52,554 nt of DNA from assembly GCA_003963245.1 (NCBI GenBank), contig RXJX01000023.1, positions 1 to 52,554 of the forward strand, in the 5' to 3' direction. Positions 35,348 to 43,705 of this stretch are shown in pieces. The stretch's first letter is position 1. Every line of letters starts with the position of its first letter. This stretch comes from Neisseriaceae bacterium. Lineage in GTDB: Bacteria > Pseudomonadota > Gammaproteobacteria > Burkholderiales > UBA11063. The position numbers were made by a program, and so were the translations under genes. The notes beneath the pieces were generated by a model. It saw only the letters and a list, made by a program, of their open reading frames with translations, had not been told where the DNA came from and searched no databases.

Positions 35348-35926
35348 TTAGTTGCTTAATAAAACAAGCGCCACAGTTTGCAACGTGTGATCAGCATTTG
35401 AATGTAGTGTTATGAATCCATGCTCTGCTGGGTCTTTTACATTAAGCGGTGTTCCCATCGCGGTAGACAGCTCTAGCATTGACTTAGCAGCGTCTAGTGA
35501 ATGAGAGCTATAGGTTTGCAAGCTTTTAGTAATACTAAGGGTTTTACTTCGCATGTCTGGTAAAAAATATGAAGCAAAGGCGCATATCCAAAATCGTAAT
35601 GCAGCAGCAAAAAAATTTTCTTGGGTTTCATTGAGTTTAACACCTAGTTGTTTTCTTATATTATCATGACTTTTTTCTGCATTGTTAACGCCCGCTTCAA
35701 TAAGGTCAACAAGACGCATTAATTTATTTCTGTCGGTTTCTGTATCGAACATTATTTCAGAGTACCAAGAGGCAACGTCCTCATTTAAGACATCATTTAG
35801 GGCTATATGTATCCATATTATTAATTTCCCTTTATCTTGCTCATTTAAGCGAGTATATACCCATTCCAGTTGCTTGTAGTGCATGGAAATTCTACCATTC
35901 TGCAGCTTATCTGTAAACCATCCCAT
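35348..35926 (-). CDS. hypothetical helical phage protein (192 aa)
   Basis: Not recognised. Mostly helical with conserved-looking aromatic segments (LEWVYTRLNEQDKGKLIIWIH and NFFAAALRFWICAFASYF). No strong membrane helix is certain. In the lysogeny operon downstream of the repressor, so probably expressed in the prophage state. Confidence 0.6.
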   Translation of the reverse strand: MGWFTDKLQNGRISMHYKQLEWVYTRLNEQDKGKLIIWIHIALNDVLNEDVASWYSEIMFDTETDRNKLMRLVDLIEAGVNNAEKSHDNIRKQLGVKLNETQENFFAAALRFWICAFASYFLPDMRSKTLSITKSLQTYSSHSLDAAKSMLELSTAMGTPLNVKDPAEHGFITLHSNADHTLQTVALVLLSN

Positions 35927-35944
35927 TTCATATCTCCCTATAAA

Positions 35945-36217
35945 TTATTTAGGTTTTTTTGTTGTTAATTTTATTATTATTCCAAAGATAGAAATAACAA
36001 GATATAAAATTCCCACATTAATAATTTCCTTATCAATATTTTCGACGTGGAAAATTTTCCCCAAAATATACACTATTATTACAGGTAATACCGCAATAAC
36101 TATTATTTTCCCGATAGGATCGGGTAGTTTATTTATTATTGGCCAATATGGCCACGCATCAATTGTTACAGCTAATACCACTTGAATAATAAGGGCTATA
36201 GCAATAAGGTATTCCAT
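35945..36217 (-). CDS. small three-helix membrane protein (90 aa)
   Basis: Three hydrophobic helices (LIAIALIIQVVLAVTI, IGKIIVIAVLPVIIVYIL, VGILYLVISIFGIII) make an inner-membrane protein. It directly follows the repressor. Superinfection exclusion is a guess from position only. Confidence 0.6.
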   Translation of the reverse strand: MEYLIAIALIIQVVLAVTIDAWPYWPIINKLPDPIGKIIVIAVLPVIIVYILGKIFHVENIDKEIINVGILYLVISIFGIIIKLTTKKPK

Positions 36218-36258
36218 GAGGTCATATCTTCCTAGGTTAGTAGTTAGTTAAAAGTTAG

Positions 36259-36888
36259 TTAATCGCCAAGTTTTTTAAAAATTCTGCCAATGATTTCAAA
36301 GTCAATACCTTTAATAATATTGCGCGGGGGGTATTTGTTTTTATCTGGATTGTCAGAGTGCATGATGAGATTGTCGCCAATTTGCTCAAGGCGCTTAATC
36401 ATTAACTCATTGTCATATCTAATTAAATATGGCTCAAAATTTCTAATTCTTTTCATTTCAGCCGTCGTCGCCACGAAAATATAATCTTCAGGATTGTAAG
36501 TTGGAATCATACTTATACCATCAACCTCTAGCGCCATAACGTCATCTGGATTTAATCCATATCTTTTTAATATCTTCCATGGCATTCCAATTGGCTCATT
36601 ACTATCTTCCAAAAAACACTCTCTACCAACTCCTGCCGAAGCTTTAATGTGAAAGAGTTTTACAGCGGCTAATTTCACTTCATTGCTTGCTGGGTCTGAG
36701 AATATCCGCACTCCGGTTTTGGCGTATATTTTATCTTCGATGTTTTTAGCGGCTGCGATTTCAAAGCTTTTTTTACCATTTACGATACTATGCATCATTC
36801 CATAATTAATCTCGTATTCTTTACAAAATTGGTTTAGGTTTTTATGATTTGCTTCTATGTATTCGGTAATTATTTTTGTGTAGTTCAT
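36259..36888 (-). CDS. CI-like prophage repressor, HTH plus S24 peptidase
   Basis: The 209-aa protein has an N-terminal helix-turn-helix (about 16-45, LNQFCKEYEINYGMMHSIVNGKKSF) and a C-terminal LexA/CI-type S24 domain with Ser126 (VDGISMIPTY) and Lys165 (LMIKRLEQ). An Ala-Gly pair at 85-86 (KASAGVG) is the likely self-cleavage site, so induction by RecA is expected. The divergent promoter region on its 5' side carries two palindromes. Confidence 0.93.
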   Translation of the reverse strand: MNYTKIITEYIEANHKNLNQFCKEYEINYGMMHSIVNGKKSFEIAAAKNIEDKIYAKTGVRIFSDPASNEVKLAAVKLFHIKASAGVGRECFLEDSNEPIGMPWKILKRYGLNPDDVMALEVDGISMIPTYNPEDYIFVATTAEMKRIRNFEPYLIRYDNELMIKRLEQIGDNLIMHSDNPDKNKYPPRNIIKGIDFEIIGRIFKKLGD

Positions 36889-36907
36889 ACTTTAAGTAAT
36901 AAATAAA

Positions 36908-36956
36908 ATTACCATTGGTAATAATTTTGTTATAATAACGCTATCGCAATGCGATA
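36908..36956. promoter_or_regulatory. switch region: two operators and a rightward promoter
   Basis: Two perfect inverted repeats are present: ATTACC-ATT-GGTAAT (36908-36922) and TATCGC-AAT-GCGATA (36942-36956). Between them lies an extended -10 box TGTTATAAT (36928-36936) reading right. The first palindrome covers its -35 position (ATTACC, 17-nt spacing) and the second lies just downstream of it. The two sequences differ, so two different regulators may bind. Confidence 0.7.
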
Positions 36957-36976
36957 ACACCTAAGGAATTAGTATC

Positions 36977-37189
36977 ATGACTGAAGACAAAACTAGTTTT
37001 TCTCAAAAATATACACCAGAAGAGCAGATAACGCGCATAGCGACCATGCTAGAAGCTAGCTATAAACAAGATGCTGGCTGGTTTATAGTTGACGAAATTG
37101 AGAAAAACAGTAAATTGCTAAAAATATTGATAATTGTGTGTTGCATAATTGCCTTTATTTTACTTGCAATTGTAAATAAACTGTATTAA
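36977..37189 (+). CDS. small membrane protein in the cro position (70 aa)
   Basis: The 70-aa protein has a charged cytosolic part (residues 1-45) and a C-terminal transmembrane helix (LLKILIIVCCIIAFILLAIV), so tail-anchored. It is the only rightward gene directly behind the switch promoter, where lambdoid phages carry cro, but it has no helix-turn-helix. Its end overlaps the convergent gene at 37160 by 30 nt. Confidence 0.65.
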   Translation: MTEDKTSFSQKYTPEEQITRIATMLEASYKQDAGWFIVDEIEKNSKLLKILIIVCCIIAFILLAIVNKLY

Positions 37190-37507
37190 CCAATCAACCA
37201 ATTTTGTACCTATTATAGCGCCAAATACGGCGCCCATGGTAGATGCAAAAGTCGGGTTATTTGTTATTCTTTTAATAAAATTTAATTTTGAGTCTTCAAG
37301 GTATTTCAATCCTTCTGGAGTTAGGTAAAGAGTTAATTTATCGGTGATAATGCACTTTATAAATCCCAATACTAGCAACAGTTTGTAATTTTTATGGTAG
37401 GCTTTATCGGATAAACCAGTCTCTTTTATTATCAGTTCGGATGTCACATCAACGTGCGCGTTCTGGTATAAAAACTCCAGTATTTTTAATTGAGTAACTT
37501 TATTCAT
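37160..37507 (-). CDS. winged-helix protein with C-terminal membrane segment (115 aa)
   Basis: The N-terminal 70 residues look like a winged helix (LKILEFLYQNAHVDVTSELII, KETGLSDKAYHKNYKLLLVLG, TLYLTPEGLKYLED). A hydrophobic C-terminal segment (ASTMGAVFGAIIGTKLVDWLIQFI) suggests membrane attachment. It converges with and overlaps the 36977 gene, so the two transcripts are antisense at their ends. A regulatory role is plausible but unproven. Confidence 0.6.
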   Translation of the reverse strand: MNKVTQLKILEFLYQNAHVDVTSELIIKETGLSDKAYHKNYKLLLVLGFIKCIITDKLTLYLTPEGLKYLEDSKLNFIKRITNNPTFASTMGAVFGAIIGTKLVDWLIQFIYNCK

Positions 37508-37545
37508 AATTGCATAACTATTTATGGTAGCCTAAAAATTGCCAA

Positions 37546-37575
37546 TTAGCCAGCAGGAAAAATCCCGCCAGCTAA
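37546..37575 (-). terminator. 12-bp stem-loop after the 49-aa gene
   Basis: TTAGCTGGCGGG and CCTGCTGGCTAA (minus strand) pair fully if wobbles are allowed, with a 6-nt T-rich loop. A T-run follows a few bases later. Likely a terminator or 3' end structure. Confidence 0.45.
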
Positions 37576-37588
37576 TATAGACTAAAGG

Positions 37589-37738
37589 TTATTTGCCTTT
37601 AGATTTGTTGCCCCTATTGCTAGTTTTGTTGCGGGCAGCTTGAGATAGGTCACTTCCGGCTACAGATTTGACTTTATCACTACGGCTGTTCTTCAACAGA
37701 TCACTTGCTTTAGAGGCTACTTTACGACTAGTTGTCAT
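37589..37738 (-). CDS. small basic phage protein (49 aa)
   Basis: An ORF of 49 codons, MTTSRKVASKASDLLKNSRS then KVKSVAGSDLSQAARNKTS and a basic end. The pattern SRKVASKA...VAGSxLSQ is typical of small proteins found in many prophages and related plasmids, role unknown. AAGGAAA lies 7 nt before the start and a stem-loop follows the stop. Confidence 0.7.
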   Translation of the reverse strand: MTTSRKVASKASDLLKNSRSDKVKSVAGSDLSQAARNKTSNRGNKSKGK

Positions 37739-37815
37739 AAGATTTTCCTTTAAATTGTTAAAAAACAATGGTTATTCGTAGAAAATCATGAGCAAACAGC
37801 CGTAAAATGATAGTA

Positions 37816-37849
37816 GATGAGCCGCTAACCGCCAAGTAACCGGCTCATC
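37816..37849 (+). other. 9-bp inverted repeat in the replication-operon leader
   Basis: GATGAGCCG (37816-37824) and CGGCTCATC (37841-37849) are perfect complements with a 16-nt loop. No T-run follows on either strand, so it is not an ordinary terminator. It lies 30 nt left of a second, nested structure. Confidence 0.6.
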
Positions 37850-37878
37850 AAATAATAACACTAAAAAATTTAAAACAG

Positions 37879-37940
37879 TTATCTTCTCCGGTGCGGGGCG
37901 TTCGACGGAACAAACCGCAATTCTAATCCGAAGATGATAA
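37879..37940 (+). other. nested three-stem RNA or DNA structure before the replication operon
   Basis: An outer stem of 13 positions (37879-37891 with 37928-37940, two mismatches) encloses TGCGG/CCGCA (37892-37896 with 37915-37919), which encloses GTTC/GAAC (37900-37903 with 37908-37911). It lies 22 nt before the first ORF of the rightward operon. It could be a regulatory leader, an antitermination site or part of an origin. Confidence 0.5.
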
Positions 37941-37961
37941 TCAATTTTACCGGAAATAGAT

Positions 37962-38393
37962 ATGCCTATTCAAATCAAAAAAAAATCAGAAACATTAAGA
38001 AAATCAATTGAAGTTACAAAAGACTCCAGCGGAGCAATGAAGCTTCAATCATCTGCAATTCTTGCTAAACCCCGAAGAGAGCTTTACCGCGTTGATTTTG
38101 TTTCAACCGTAACTAGTTTTAGCCCCAAAACAGATATTCTCAGAGAAAATATGGAGATGATTTGCTGGCTAAATTCACCTATAAAAGAGCAGGCTGACCG
38201 GATTGGCTGGGTTGAAAACGAAAAGGATTTGCCTGTTTTTGATAACTCAGACCTGTACATGCCACATGATCTATTTTATAACTTTTGTGATACACGATTT
38301 CTGATGGCTTATTGCCCTCATATTCGCCCCTCTGCACCAACTAATCAGCAAAGCAATATAGGTGGCAGCTATGGCAAGGGAAGGGCAGCATAA
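37962..38393 (+). CDS. hypothetical phage early protein (143 aa)
   Basis: First gene of the rightward operon. It has a basic N-terminus (MPIQIKKKSETLRKSIEV) and a C-terminal half with CWLNSPIKEQADRIGWVENEKDLP. Not recognised. Its stop overlaps the next start (TAATG), so it is coupled to the replication protein gene. Confidence 0.65.
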   Translation: MPIQIKKKSETLRKSIEVTKDSSGAMKLQSSAILAKPRRELYRVDFVSTVTSFSPKTDILRENMEMICWLNSPIKEQADRIGWVENEKDLPVFDNSDLYMPHDLFYNFCDTRFLMAYCPHIRPSAPTNQQSNIGGSYGKGRAA

Positions 38394-39262
38394 TGGATCA
38401 CATAGTCATAAATAAAACTGTCGCAAAAGAGTACGGAATTAATATCGCTATTATCTTAAATAATTTTGCATTTTGGGATAGCATTAACAAAGCAAATAAG
38501 TCAAATTATCATCTTAGAGATGGTAAGTATTGGATTTACTACAGTCATAAATCACTTGCTGAACACCTTGAAATTTTAACAGAGCGACAAGTTCAAGTCG
38601 CTATTACTAAAATGCTTGAAGAGGGGTTAATAGAGCTTAGCACTGTTAATTACAATCAATCAAAATTTGATAAAACAGCGTGGTATTCTTTAACCGATAA
38701 AGCGCTGTCTTTTTTTGCAAGCTCGACGCAACAAAATGTTACATCGACACTTACGCCGGAAGTAACACCGACGCAACAAAATGTTACGACTATACCTGAT
38801 GGTAACCACAGAGAGAACACTAATGGTAACCATTTAGCTGCGCCAGCGCATGGAAACGTAAACGCGATTCCTGCTTCGCCGAATATTCAACCAAACTTAA
38901 AAATCAAAATCCCCGATGACATGCGAGAAGCTGCATACACTGCATGGCTCGAAATGATTCAACGAAAAAAAATGCAATTCACCGTGTACGAGCTAATGGC
39001 AATCAAAGCCTACGCTTACTCAAAACCAAATTTGCCGATGCATGAGATTGAATCAAACCTATATCTGCTTGACAAGTGGCTATGTGAGGGCAAGGACATT
39101 GAGGATAGTTTGAGGCAATCACTATCGACTAGGTCGCTGATTAAGCCAGGATTAAGAGTTGCTACGGATGCCAAAAATAACAGAATCTTAAACGTTGAGA
39201 TACTTAACGTAATTCGTCAAAACCAGCTAGACCGAGAAAAAGCACAGCGAGGTGCAGCATGA
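38393..39262 (+). CDS. phage replication initiator-like protein (O/DnaD type)
   Basis: The 289-aa protein has an N-terminal winged helix (YYSHKSLAEHLEILTERQVQVAITKMLEEGLIEL is split at about residue 60), a low-complexity Thr/Gln/Pro linker (about 115-165) and a C-terminal helical domain (DMREAAYTAWLEMIQRKK). This matches phage replication proteins of the O/DnaD group. No separate helicase or loader gene is seen next to it. Confidence 0.65.
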   Translation: MDHIVINKTVAKEYGINIAIILNNFAFWDSINKANKSNYHLRDGKYWIYYSHKSLAEHLEILTERQVQVAITKMLEEGLIELSTVNYNQSKFDKTAWYSLTDKALSFFASSTQQNVTSTLTPEVTPTQQNVTTIPDGNHRENTNGNHLAAPAHGNVNAIPASPNIQPNLKIKIPDDMREAAYTAWLEMIQRKKMQFTVYELMAIKAYAYSKPNLPMHEIESNLYLLDKWLCEGKDIEDSLRQSLSTRSLIKPGLRVATDAKNNRILNVEILNVIRQNQLDREKAQRGAA

Positions 39263-39648
39263 TTAAGCTCTTAATTCCGTTAAATCCGGTTACGAAAAAG
39301 AACCACTCGCAAATCGTTATGCGCAATGGTAAACCACGTATTATTCCGTCAAAACAGTATCTGCAATACGAAAAAGATGCTGGTTGGTATCTCAATGGTA
39401 AAAAAGCACCTGCTGGAGTTCTGAACATTCAAGCAGAATACTATATGGCTAAAAATTGCAGGGTTGATATCACCAATCTGCACAATGCATTGCATGATTT
39501 ACTGGTGAAGTATGGTGTGATAGTAGATGACTCTTTTAAATTCATTGGTGGCACTGATGGTAGTCGCGTGAGAGTTGATCCAAAGTATCCACGGACGGAG
39601 ATTACCATCACTGTAATGCCTGATGAAGATAGTTTGTTTGGAGGATAA
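39259..39648 (+). CDS. rusA: RusA-like Holliday junction resolvase
   Basis: The 129-aa endonuclease opens with LLIPLNPVTKKNHSQIVMRNGKPRIIPS and has the conserved acidic cluster RVDITNLHNALHDLLVKYG then VDDS. It cuts four-way junctions during phage recombination or before packaging. It overlaps the replication gene by 4 nt (ATGA). Confidence 0.92.
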   Translation: MIKLLIPLNPVTKKNHSQIVMRNGKPRIIPSKQYLQYEKDAGWYLNGKKAPAGVLNIQAEYYMAKNCRVDITNLHNALHDLLVKYGVIVDDSFKFIGGTDGSRVRVDPKYPRTEITITVMPDEDSLFGG

Positions 39649-39649
39649 C

Positions 39650-39868
39650 ATGCTGCAAATTACCACCAATCAAGGTACACAATTTTGCGCAGAGAAAATG
39701 AAAGATCAATATGTCGCGCAACTAAAAGCTGGTCGGCATGTAATTGAGTCAATTGAGGTAGTAGATGATGCAGAACATGGATTAAGTGACGTATTTGCGC
39801 GTAAAATGAAACCGCGGACGAAACCGCGGACGATGTTTACAACGGTTTTTAGTCGGAGCTGGTTTTAA
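39650..39868 (+). CDS. hypothetical phage protein (72 aa)
   Basis: The ATG at 39650 has GGAGG close upstream and lies 2 nt after the rusA stop. The longer frame from 39623 lies inside rusA and is rejected. It carries a direct repeat KPRTKPRT near the end. The stop overlaps the small-terminase start (TAATG). Confidence 0.6.
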   Translation: MLQITTNQGTQFCAEKMKDQYVAQLKAGRHVIESIEVVDDAEHGLSDVFARKMKPRTKPRTMFTTVFSRSWF

Positions 39869-40305
39869 TGGCTAAAAGTAGAAAATCAGCAGCATTATGC
39901 CAACGTATACTCGACAGAATCGCGAAGGAAGGTCTTAGTTTGCGAAAAGCCTGCGAGGCTGATAACTTACCGTTGGCTAATTTTTTGTTTTGGTGCAATA
40001 ACGACCAAACGCTTGCTGAGCAATACGCGCGCGCGAGGGAAATTAGAGCCGACTTACTATTTGAGGAAATTATCGAAATAGCCGACGAAGCTAGCAATGA
40101 CACGATAGTTGATAGTAATGGCTACGAAAAGCCAAATAGCGAATGGATTACACGTAGCAAGTTACGTGTGGATGCGCGCAAATGGGTTCTGGCAAAAATG
40201 CAACCGAAAAAATTCGGAGATAAAATCGAAGTCGATAACAAAGGCGATATGGGTTTAACTGTGAAAATTGTTGAATTTTCAAAGGGTGATAACAAAAATG
40301 ATTAG
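39868..40305 (+). CDS. terS: terminase small subunit
   Basis: The 145-aa DNA-recognition subunit of the packaging motor has an N-terminal HTH (GLSLRKACEADNLPLANFLFW), a helical oligomerisation part (EQYARAREIRADLLFEEIIEIADEA) and the usual WITRSKLRVDARKWVLAKMQPKKFGDK ending (split). The large subunit follows. Confidence 0.88.
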   Translation: MAKSRKSAALCQRILDRIAKEGLSLRKACEADNLPLANFLFWCNNDQTLAEQYARAREIRADLLFEEIIEIADEASNDTIVDSNGYEKPNSEWITRSKLRVDARKWVLAKMQPKKFGDKIEVDNKGDMGLTVKIVEFSKGDNKND

Positions 40306-40360
40306 TCTGAGTATGGTGGTTGCATACGTGGTTTATATGTATTTATTCGTCTTAAAATAA
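40298..40360 (+). CDS. possible 20-aa membrane micropeptide
   Basis: An ORF overlapping the terS stop, MISLSMVVAYVVYMYLFVLK, is entirely one hydrophobic helix. The nearest ribosome site (AAAGGG) is 12 nt away. Weak support. Confidence 0.2.
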   Translation: MISLSMVVAYVVYMYLFVLK

Positions 40361-40392
40361 CGTTGCTATTATACGGGTAATAGTGAATTAAC

Positions 40393-41706
40393 ATGGAAAT
40401 AACCATCCCGCACAATTGGACACCGCGCGATTATCAAATACCCGTGTTTCAGGCATTTGATAAAGGTATCAAGCGTTTTGTATTGCGGTGGCATAGACGA
40501 GCAGGTAAAGATGATGTGTGCTTACATATCGGGGCACGTGAAGCTTTTAGACGTGTCGGTAACTACTGGCACATGTTACCAGCTTATACACAGGCTCGTA
40601 AGGCAATCTGGGATGCTGTTAATCCACATACAGGCAAAAAACGGATTGATGAAGCTTTCCCCAAAGAACTTCGCAAGCGCACCAACAATCAGGAAATGAT
40701 TATCGAGTTTGTCAACGGTTCAACATGGCAGGTGTTGGGGTCAGATAACTACGATAACTTGGTCGGTGCGTCACCAGCCGGGATTATTTTTTCAGAATAT
40801 GCGTTAGCTAATCCGGCCGCATGGGATTATTTCCGCCCAATGCTGGCAGAAAATCATGGATTCGCGTTTTTTATTTCGACAGTTCGGGGTTATAACCATT
40901 TCTATCAGTTAGGTGAATATGCTAAAACATCTAAAGAATGGTTTTTTCAGGAAGTTAGTGCTGATACTTCCGGAGTATTTACCACCGAAACGTTGCAACG
41001 GGAGCTGGAAGAAATTCAAGCCAAGCGCGGTGAGGATGAGGGGTTATCGATATTCAGGCAAGAGTATTTCAACGACCCGAACGCGGCAATACCGGGCGCG
41101 TATTATGCCAAGATTATAGCCAAGCTGAAAGATGCTGGACAGATTACAAGCGTTCCATATGAGCCTAACTTACCAGTTACCACAGCATGGGATTTAGGTA
41201 TCGGCGATAGCACAGCAATCTGGTTTGCACAACAAGTAGGTAAAGAAGTCCGCATTATTGACCATCTTGAAAACTCAGGCGTTGGGCTGGATTGGTACGT
41301 TAAGCAACTCAGTAATAAACCATACGTGTATCACGAACATCTGCTGCCGCATGATGCCAATGTATCAGAACTGGGAACTGGAAAACGGCGGATTGATACG
41401 TTGCGTGACCTAGGTTTGAATAAGACCCGAGTATTGCCAGCATTATCTGTTGATGATGGGATTAATGCGGTGCGGTTACTATTACCGCGTTGCTGGTTTG
41501 ATAAAACCAAAACCGAAAAAGGTTTAAACTGCCTGATTAATTATCAGCGCGAATACGATGAGAAGCTGCAGACGTTTAAAGACCGTCCACTACACGATTG
41601 GAGCAGCCACAGTAGCGATGGTTTCAGGTATTTAGCAATCGGATTGAAACCCGTTCGTGAACGTCCGCAAGGGCTGCAATTTGCAAATAACGACTTTAGT
41701 TTATAA
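40393..41706 (+). CDS. terL: terminase large subunit
   Basis: The 437-aa ATPase-nuclease drives DNA packaging. Walker A-like RRAGKD is at 35-40, the Walker B region is GIIFSEYALA at about 135, and the nuclease acidic motif is TTAWDLGIGDSTAIWF at about 260. The order terS-terL-portal is standard. It is close to the terminases of BPP-1-like podoviruses by general pattern. Confidence 0.94.
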   Translation: MEITIPHNWTPRDYQIPVFQAFDKGIKRFVLRWHRRAGKDDVCLHIGAREAFRRVGNYWHMLPAYTQARKAIWDAVNPHTGKKRIDEAFPKELRKRTNNQEMIIEFVNGSTWQVLGSDNYDNLVGASPAGIIFSEYALANPAAWDYFRPMLAENHGFAFFISTVRGYNHFYQLGEYAKTSKEWFFQEVSADTSGVFTTETLQRELEEIQAKRGEDEGLSIFRQEYFNDPNAAIPGAYYAKIIAKLKDAGQITSVPYEPNLPVTTAWDLGIGDSTAIWFAQQVGKEVRIIDHLENSGVGLDWYVKQLSNKPYVYHEHLLPHDANVSELGTGKRRIDTLRDLGLNKTRVLPALSVDDGINAVRLLLPRCWFDKTKTEKGLNCLINYQREYDEKLQTFKDRPLHDWSSHSSDGFRYLAIGLKPVRERPQGLQFANNDFSL

Positions 41707-41792
41707 AAAAACTTGCAAATATTTTGAAAACATGCGAGGATTACTCGTAGCAAAACAAATCATTACGACGAGATGTCGGAAGGATAGTAATC

Positions 41793-41996
41793 ATGGGATT
41801 TTTAGCACCACAAATGCCAAGCGCTCCAGCAGCGCCACCACCTCCACCGCCACAACCTGATGTGACTCAGGTTAAGCAGGATATTTCCAGCCAAGAGCAA
41901 TTGGCTCGTAAGCGGTCGGGGCGGCAAGCAAATATATTAACTGGCGGACTGGGTGATACCAGCGCTACAACCACCAGCAAGACTATTTTAGGATAG
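41793..41996 (+). CDS. small proline-rich phage protein (67 aa)
   Basis: It starts MGFLAPQMPSAPAAPPPPPPQ, with a Pro tract at about 12-22, then a basic ARKRSGRQANILTGGLG segment. Proteins of this shape sit between terL and the portal gene in many T7-like and BPP-1-like phages. Start has GGAAGGA about 8 nt upstream. Role unknown. Confidence 0.65.
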   Translation: MGFLAPQMPSAPAAPPPPPPQPDVTQVKQDISSQEQLARKRSGRQANILTGGLGDTSATTTSKTILG

Positions 41997-42040
41997 CAAC
42001 GTGAATAACCAAAACGCTGTGATAGCGGTTCGGACAAACT

Positions 42041-43705
42041 ATGCAAAAGCAAAATGACGGCGCATTAGATCGCGCTAATCGAATCATTAAGCGTCAAAGC
42101 CAACTGGAGAGCAATCGCTCAACCTTTAAGCAACAATGGCAAGAGATTGACGAGCAAATTGGCACATCTCCCAGCTATTGGCACAACAATATCAACACGC
42201 CCGGCAAAAAAACCACCGATAAAGTATTTGACACTACGGCAGCACAAGCTAATCAACGATTTGTCGCGGCTTTATCATCAACGCTAACCCCGCGCAGCCA
42301 GAAATGGCATGGGCTAAAAGCGCCGGTTCCACAGCTTGATGAAGATAAAGAAGTTAATGTCTATCTGGACAGTGTTACCAATATTCTGTTTGCGGTTCGT
42401 TACGATCCGGCAGCTAATTTTGAATCACAGATTAACGAGTGTTATTCCAGTCTAGGCAAGTATGGTACCGCCTGTATGTTCATTGATGACGAAGTCGGCA
42501 AAGGTATTCGCTATAAATCAATTCCGTTATCGCAAATCTACATTGCCGAGAACTCTGCCGGTATTGTTGATACTGTCTTTCGTAAGTTCCGCTACACCGC
42601 TTATCAGGCTGTCGATGCATGGGGTAAAGATAAAGTATCCGAAAAAATCCTGCTGGCTCTGGATAAAAACCCCGAGCAAGAGTTTGATTTTATCCATGCG
42701 GTTTATCCCAACGAAGATTATTTACCCGGCAAAGCTGGTCGATTCAAATTCTACAGTTGCTACATTGAGCGCGAAACCCGGCACGTGATTAGCGAGGGTG
42801 GTTATCGTACCATGCCATATGCTGTTAGCCGCTACATTACCGAACCAAACGAAATCTATGGACGTAGTCCGGCGATGTTGGTATTGCCGGAAATTAAAAC
42901 ACTCAATCGGGCGCGCAAAGCGGTGCTGCAGGGGGCTGAGAAAATTGTCAATCCGCCGTTACTGGCACACGATGATTTATTAGCTGATGGCTTAAACACG
43001 CAACCGGGTGGAATTAATTACGGCGCAATTGGCGAAGATGGTCGCTTACTGATTCAACCGTTGCAAACCGGAGCACGGGTTGACATTGGCGTGGATCAGA
43101 TCAATCAGATGCGCCAAGCGATTAATGATGCGTTCTTGGTTACATTATTTCAGATTCTCGTTGAAGACCGAACCATGACTGCCACCGAGGTGGAATATCG
43201 GCAACAAGAAAAAGGGCAAATGCTGGCACCAACGATGGGACGACAGCAAGCTGAATTGTTAGCACCGATGATTGAGCGTGAGTTGGATATTCTATCAATG
43301 TATGGAATACTTCCGCCAATGCCGGAAGTTATATTGCAGTTTGGTGGTGCGATTGAGATTAAATACGATGCACCTTTGAACAAGATTATGCGCTCACCGG
43401 AAGCAATCGCAATTCTCAATACTCTACAAACCGCCGCCGGTATCGCTCAGTTTGACCCAAGTGTATTACAAATGTTTGACATTGAAGAAGCTATGCGCAC
43501 CATTGCAGAAATTCGTGGAGTTCCAGCAAAAATCATTAAATCAACAGAAGAAATCGCGGCAATGAAAGCTGCACAAGCTCAACAGCAACAACTGCAACAG
43601 GTTTTACAAGCCGCGCCGATTGCAGCACAAACCGCGAAAGACTTCGCGCAGGCGCAGCAAGCTGCTACCAGTGCCGGACCAGCGGCTAATTTGGGGGTTG
43701 GATAA
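42041..43705 (+). CDS. podovirus portal (head-tail connector) protein
   Basis: The 554-aa portal is of the T7-like head-tail connector family. Typical are WQEIDEQIGTSPSYWHN, FDTTAAQANQRFVAALSSTLTP and TATEVEYRQQEKGQML. A C-terminal Gln/Ala-rich coil (about 505-550) may form the portal barrel. Twelve copies form the DNA channel at the head vertex. It overlaps the Bbp19-like gene by 1 nt. Confidence 0.93.
   Translation: MQKQNDGALDRANRIIKRQSQLESNRSTFKQQWQEIDEQIGTSPSYWHNNINTPGKKTTDKVFDTTAAQANQRFVAALSSTLTPRSQKWHGLKAPVPQLDEDKEVNVYLDSVTNILFAVRYDPAANFESQINECYSSLGKYGTACMFIDDEVGKGIRYKSIPLSQIYIAENSAGIVDTVFRKFRYTAYQAVDAWGKDKVSEKILLALDKNPEQEFDFIHAVYPNEDYLPGKAGRFKFYSCYIERETRHVISEGGYRTMPYAVSRYITEPNEIYGRSPAMLVLPEIKTLNRARKAVLQGAEKIVNPPLLAHDDLLADGLNTQPGGINYGAIGEDGRLLIQPLQTGARVDIGVDQINQMRQAINDAFLVTLFQILVEDRTMTATEVEYRQQEKGQMLAPTMGRQQAELLAPMIERELDILSMYGILPPMPEVILQFGGAIEIKYDAPLNKIMRSPEAIAILNTLQTAAGIAQFDPSVLQMFDIEEAMRTIAEIRGVPAKIIKSTEEIAAMKAAQAQQQQLQQVLQAAPIAAQTAKDFAQAQQAATSAGPAANLGVG

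Noticed and set aside
39598..39620. Similarity between spacer 5 (2750-2779) and the end of rusA
   Set aside because: The shared stretch is short and needs an insertion to align; it is not a credible protospacer.
39623..39649. Longer N-terminus for the 72-aa gene after rusA
   Set aside because: The start would lie inside rusA without a ribosome site, while the ATG at 39650 has GGAGG just upstream.
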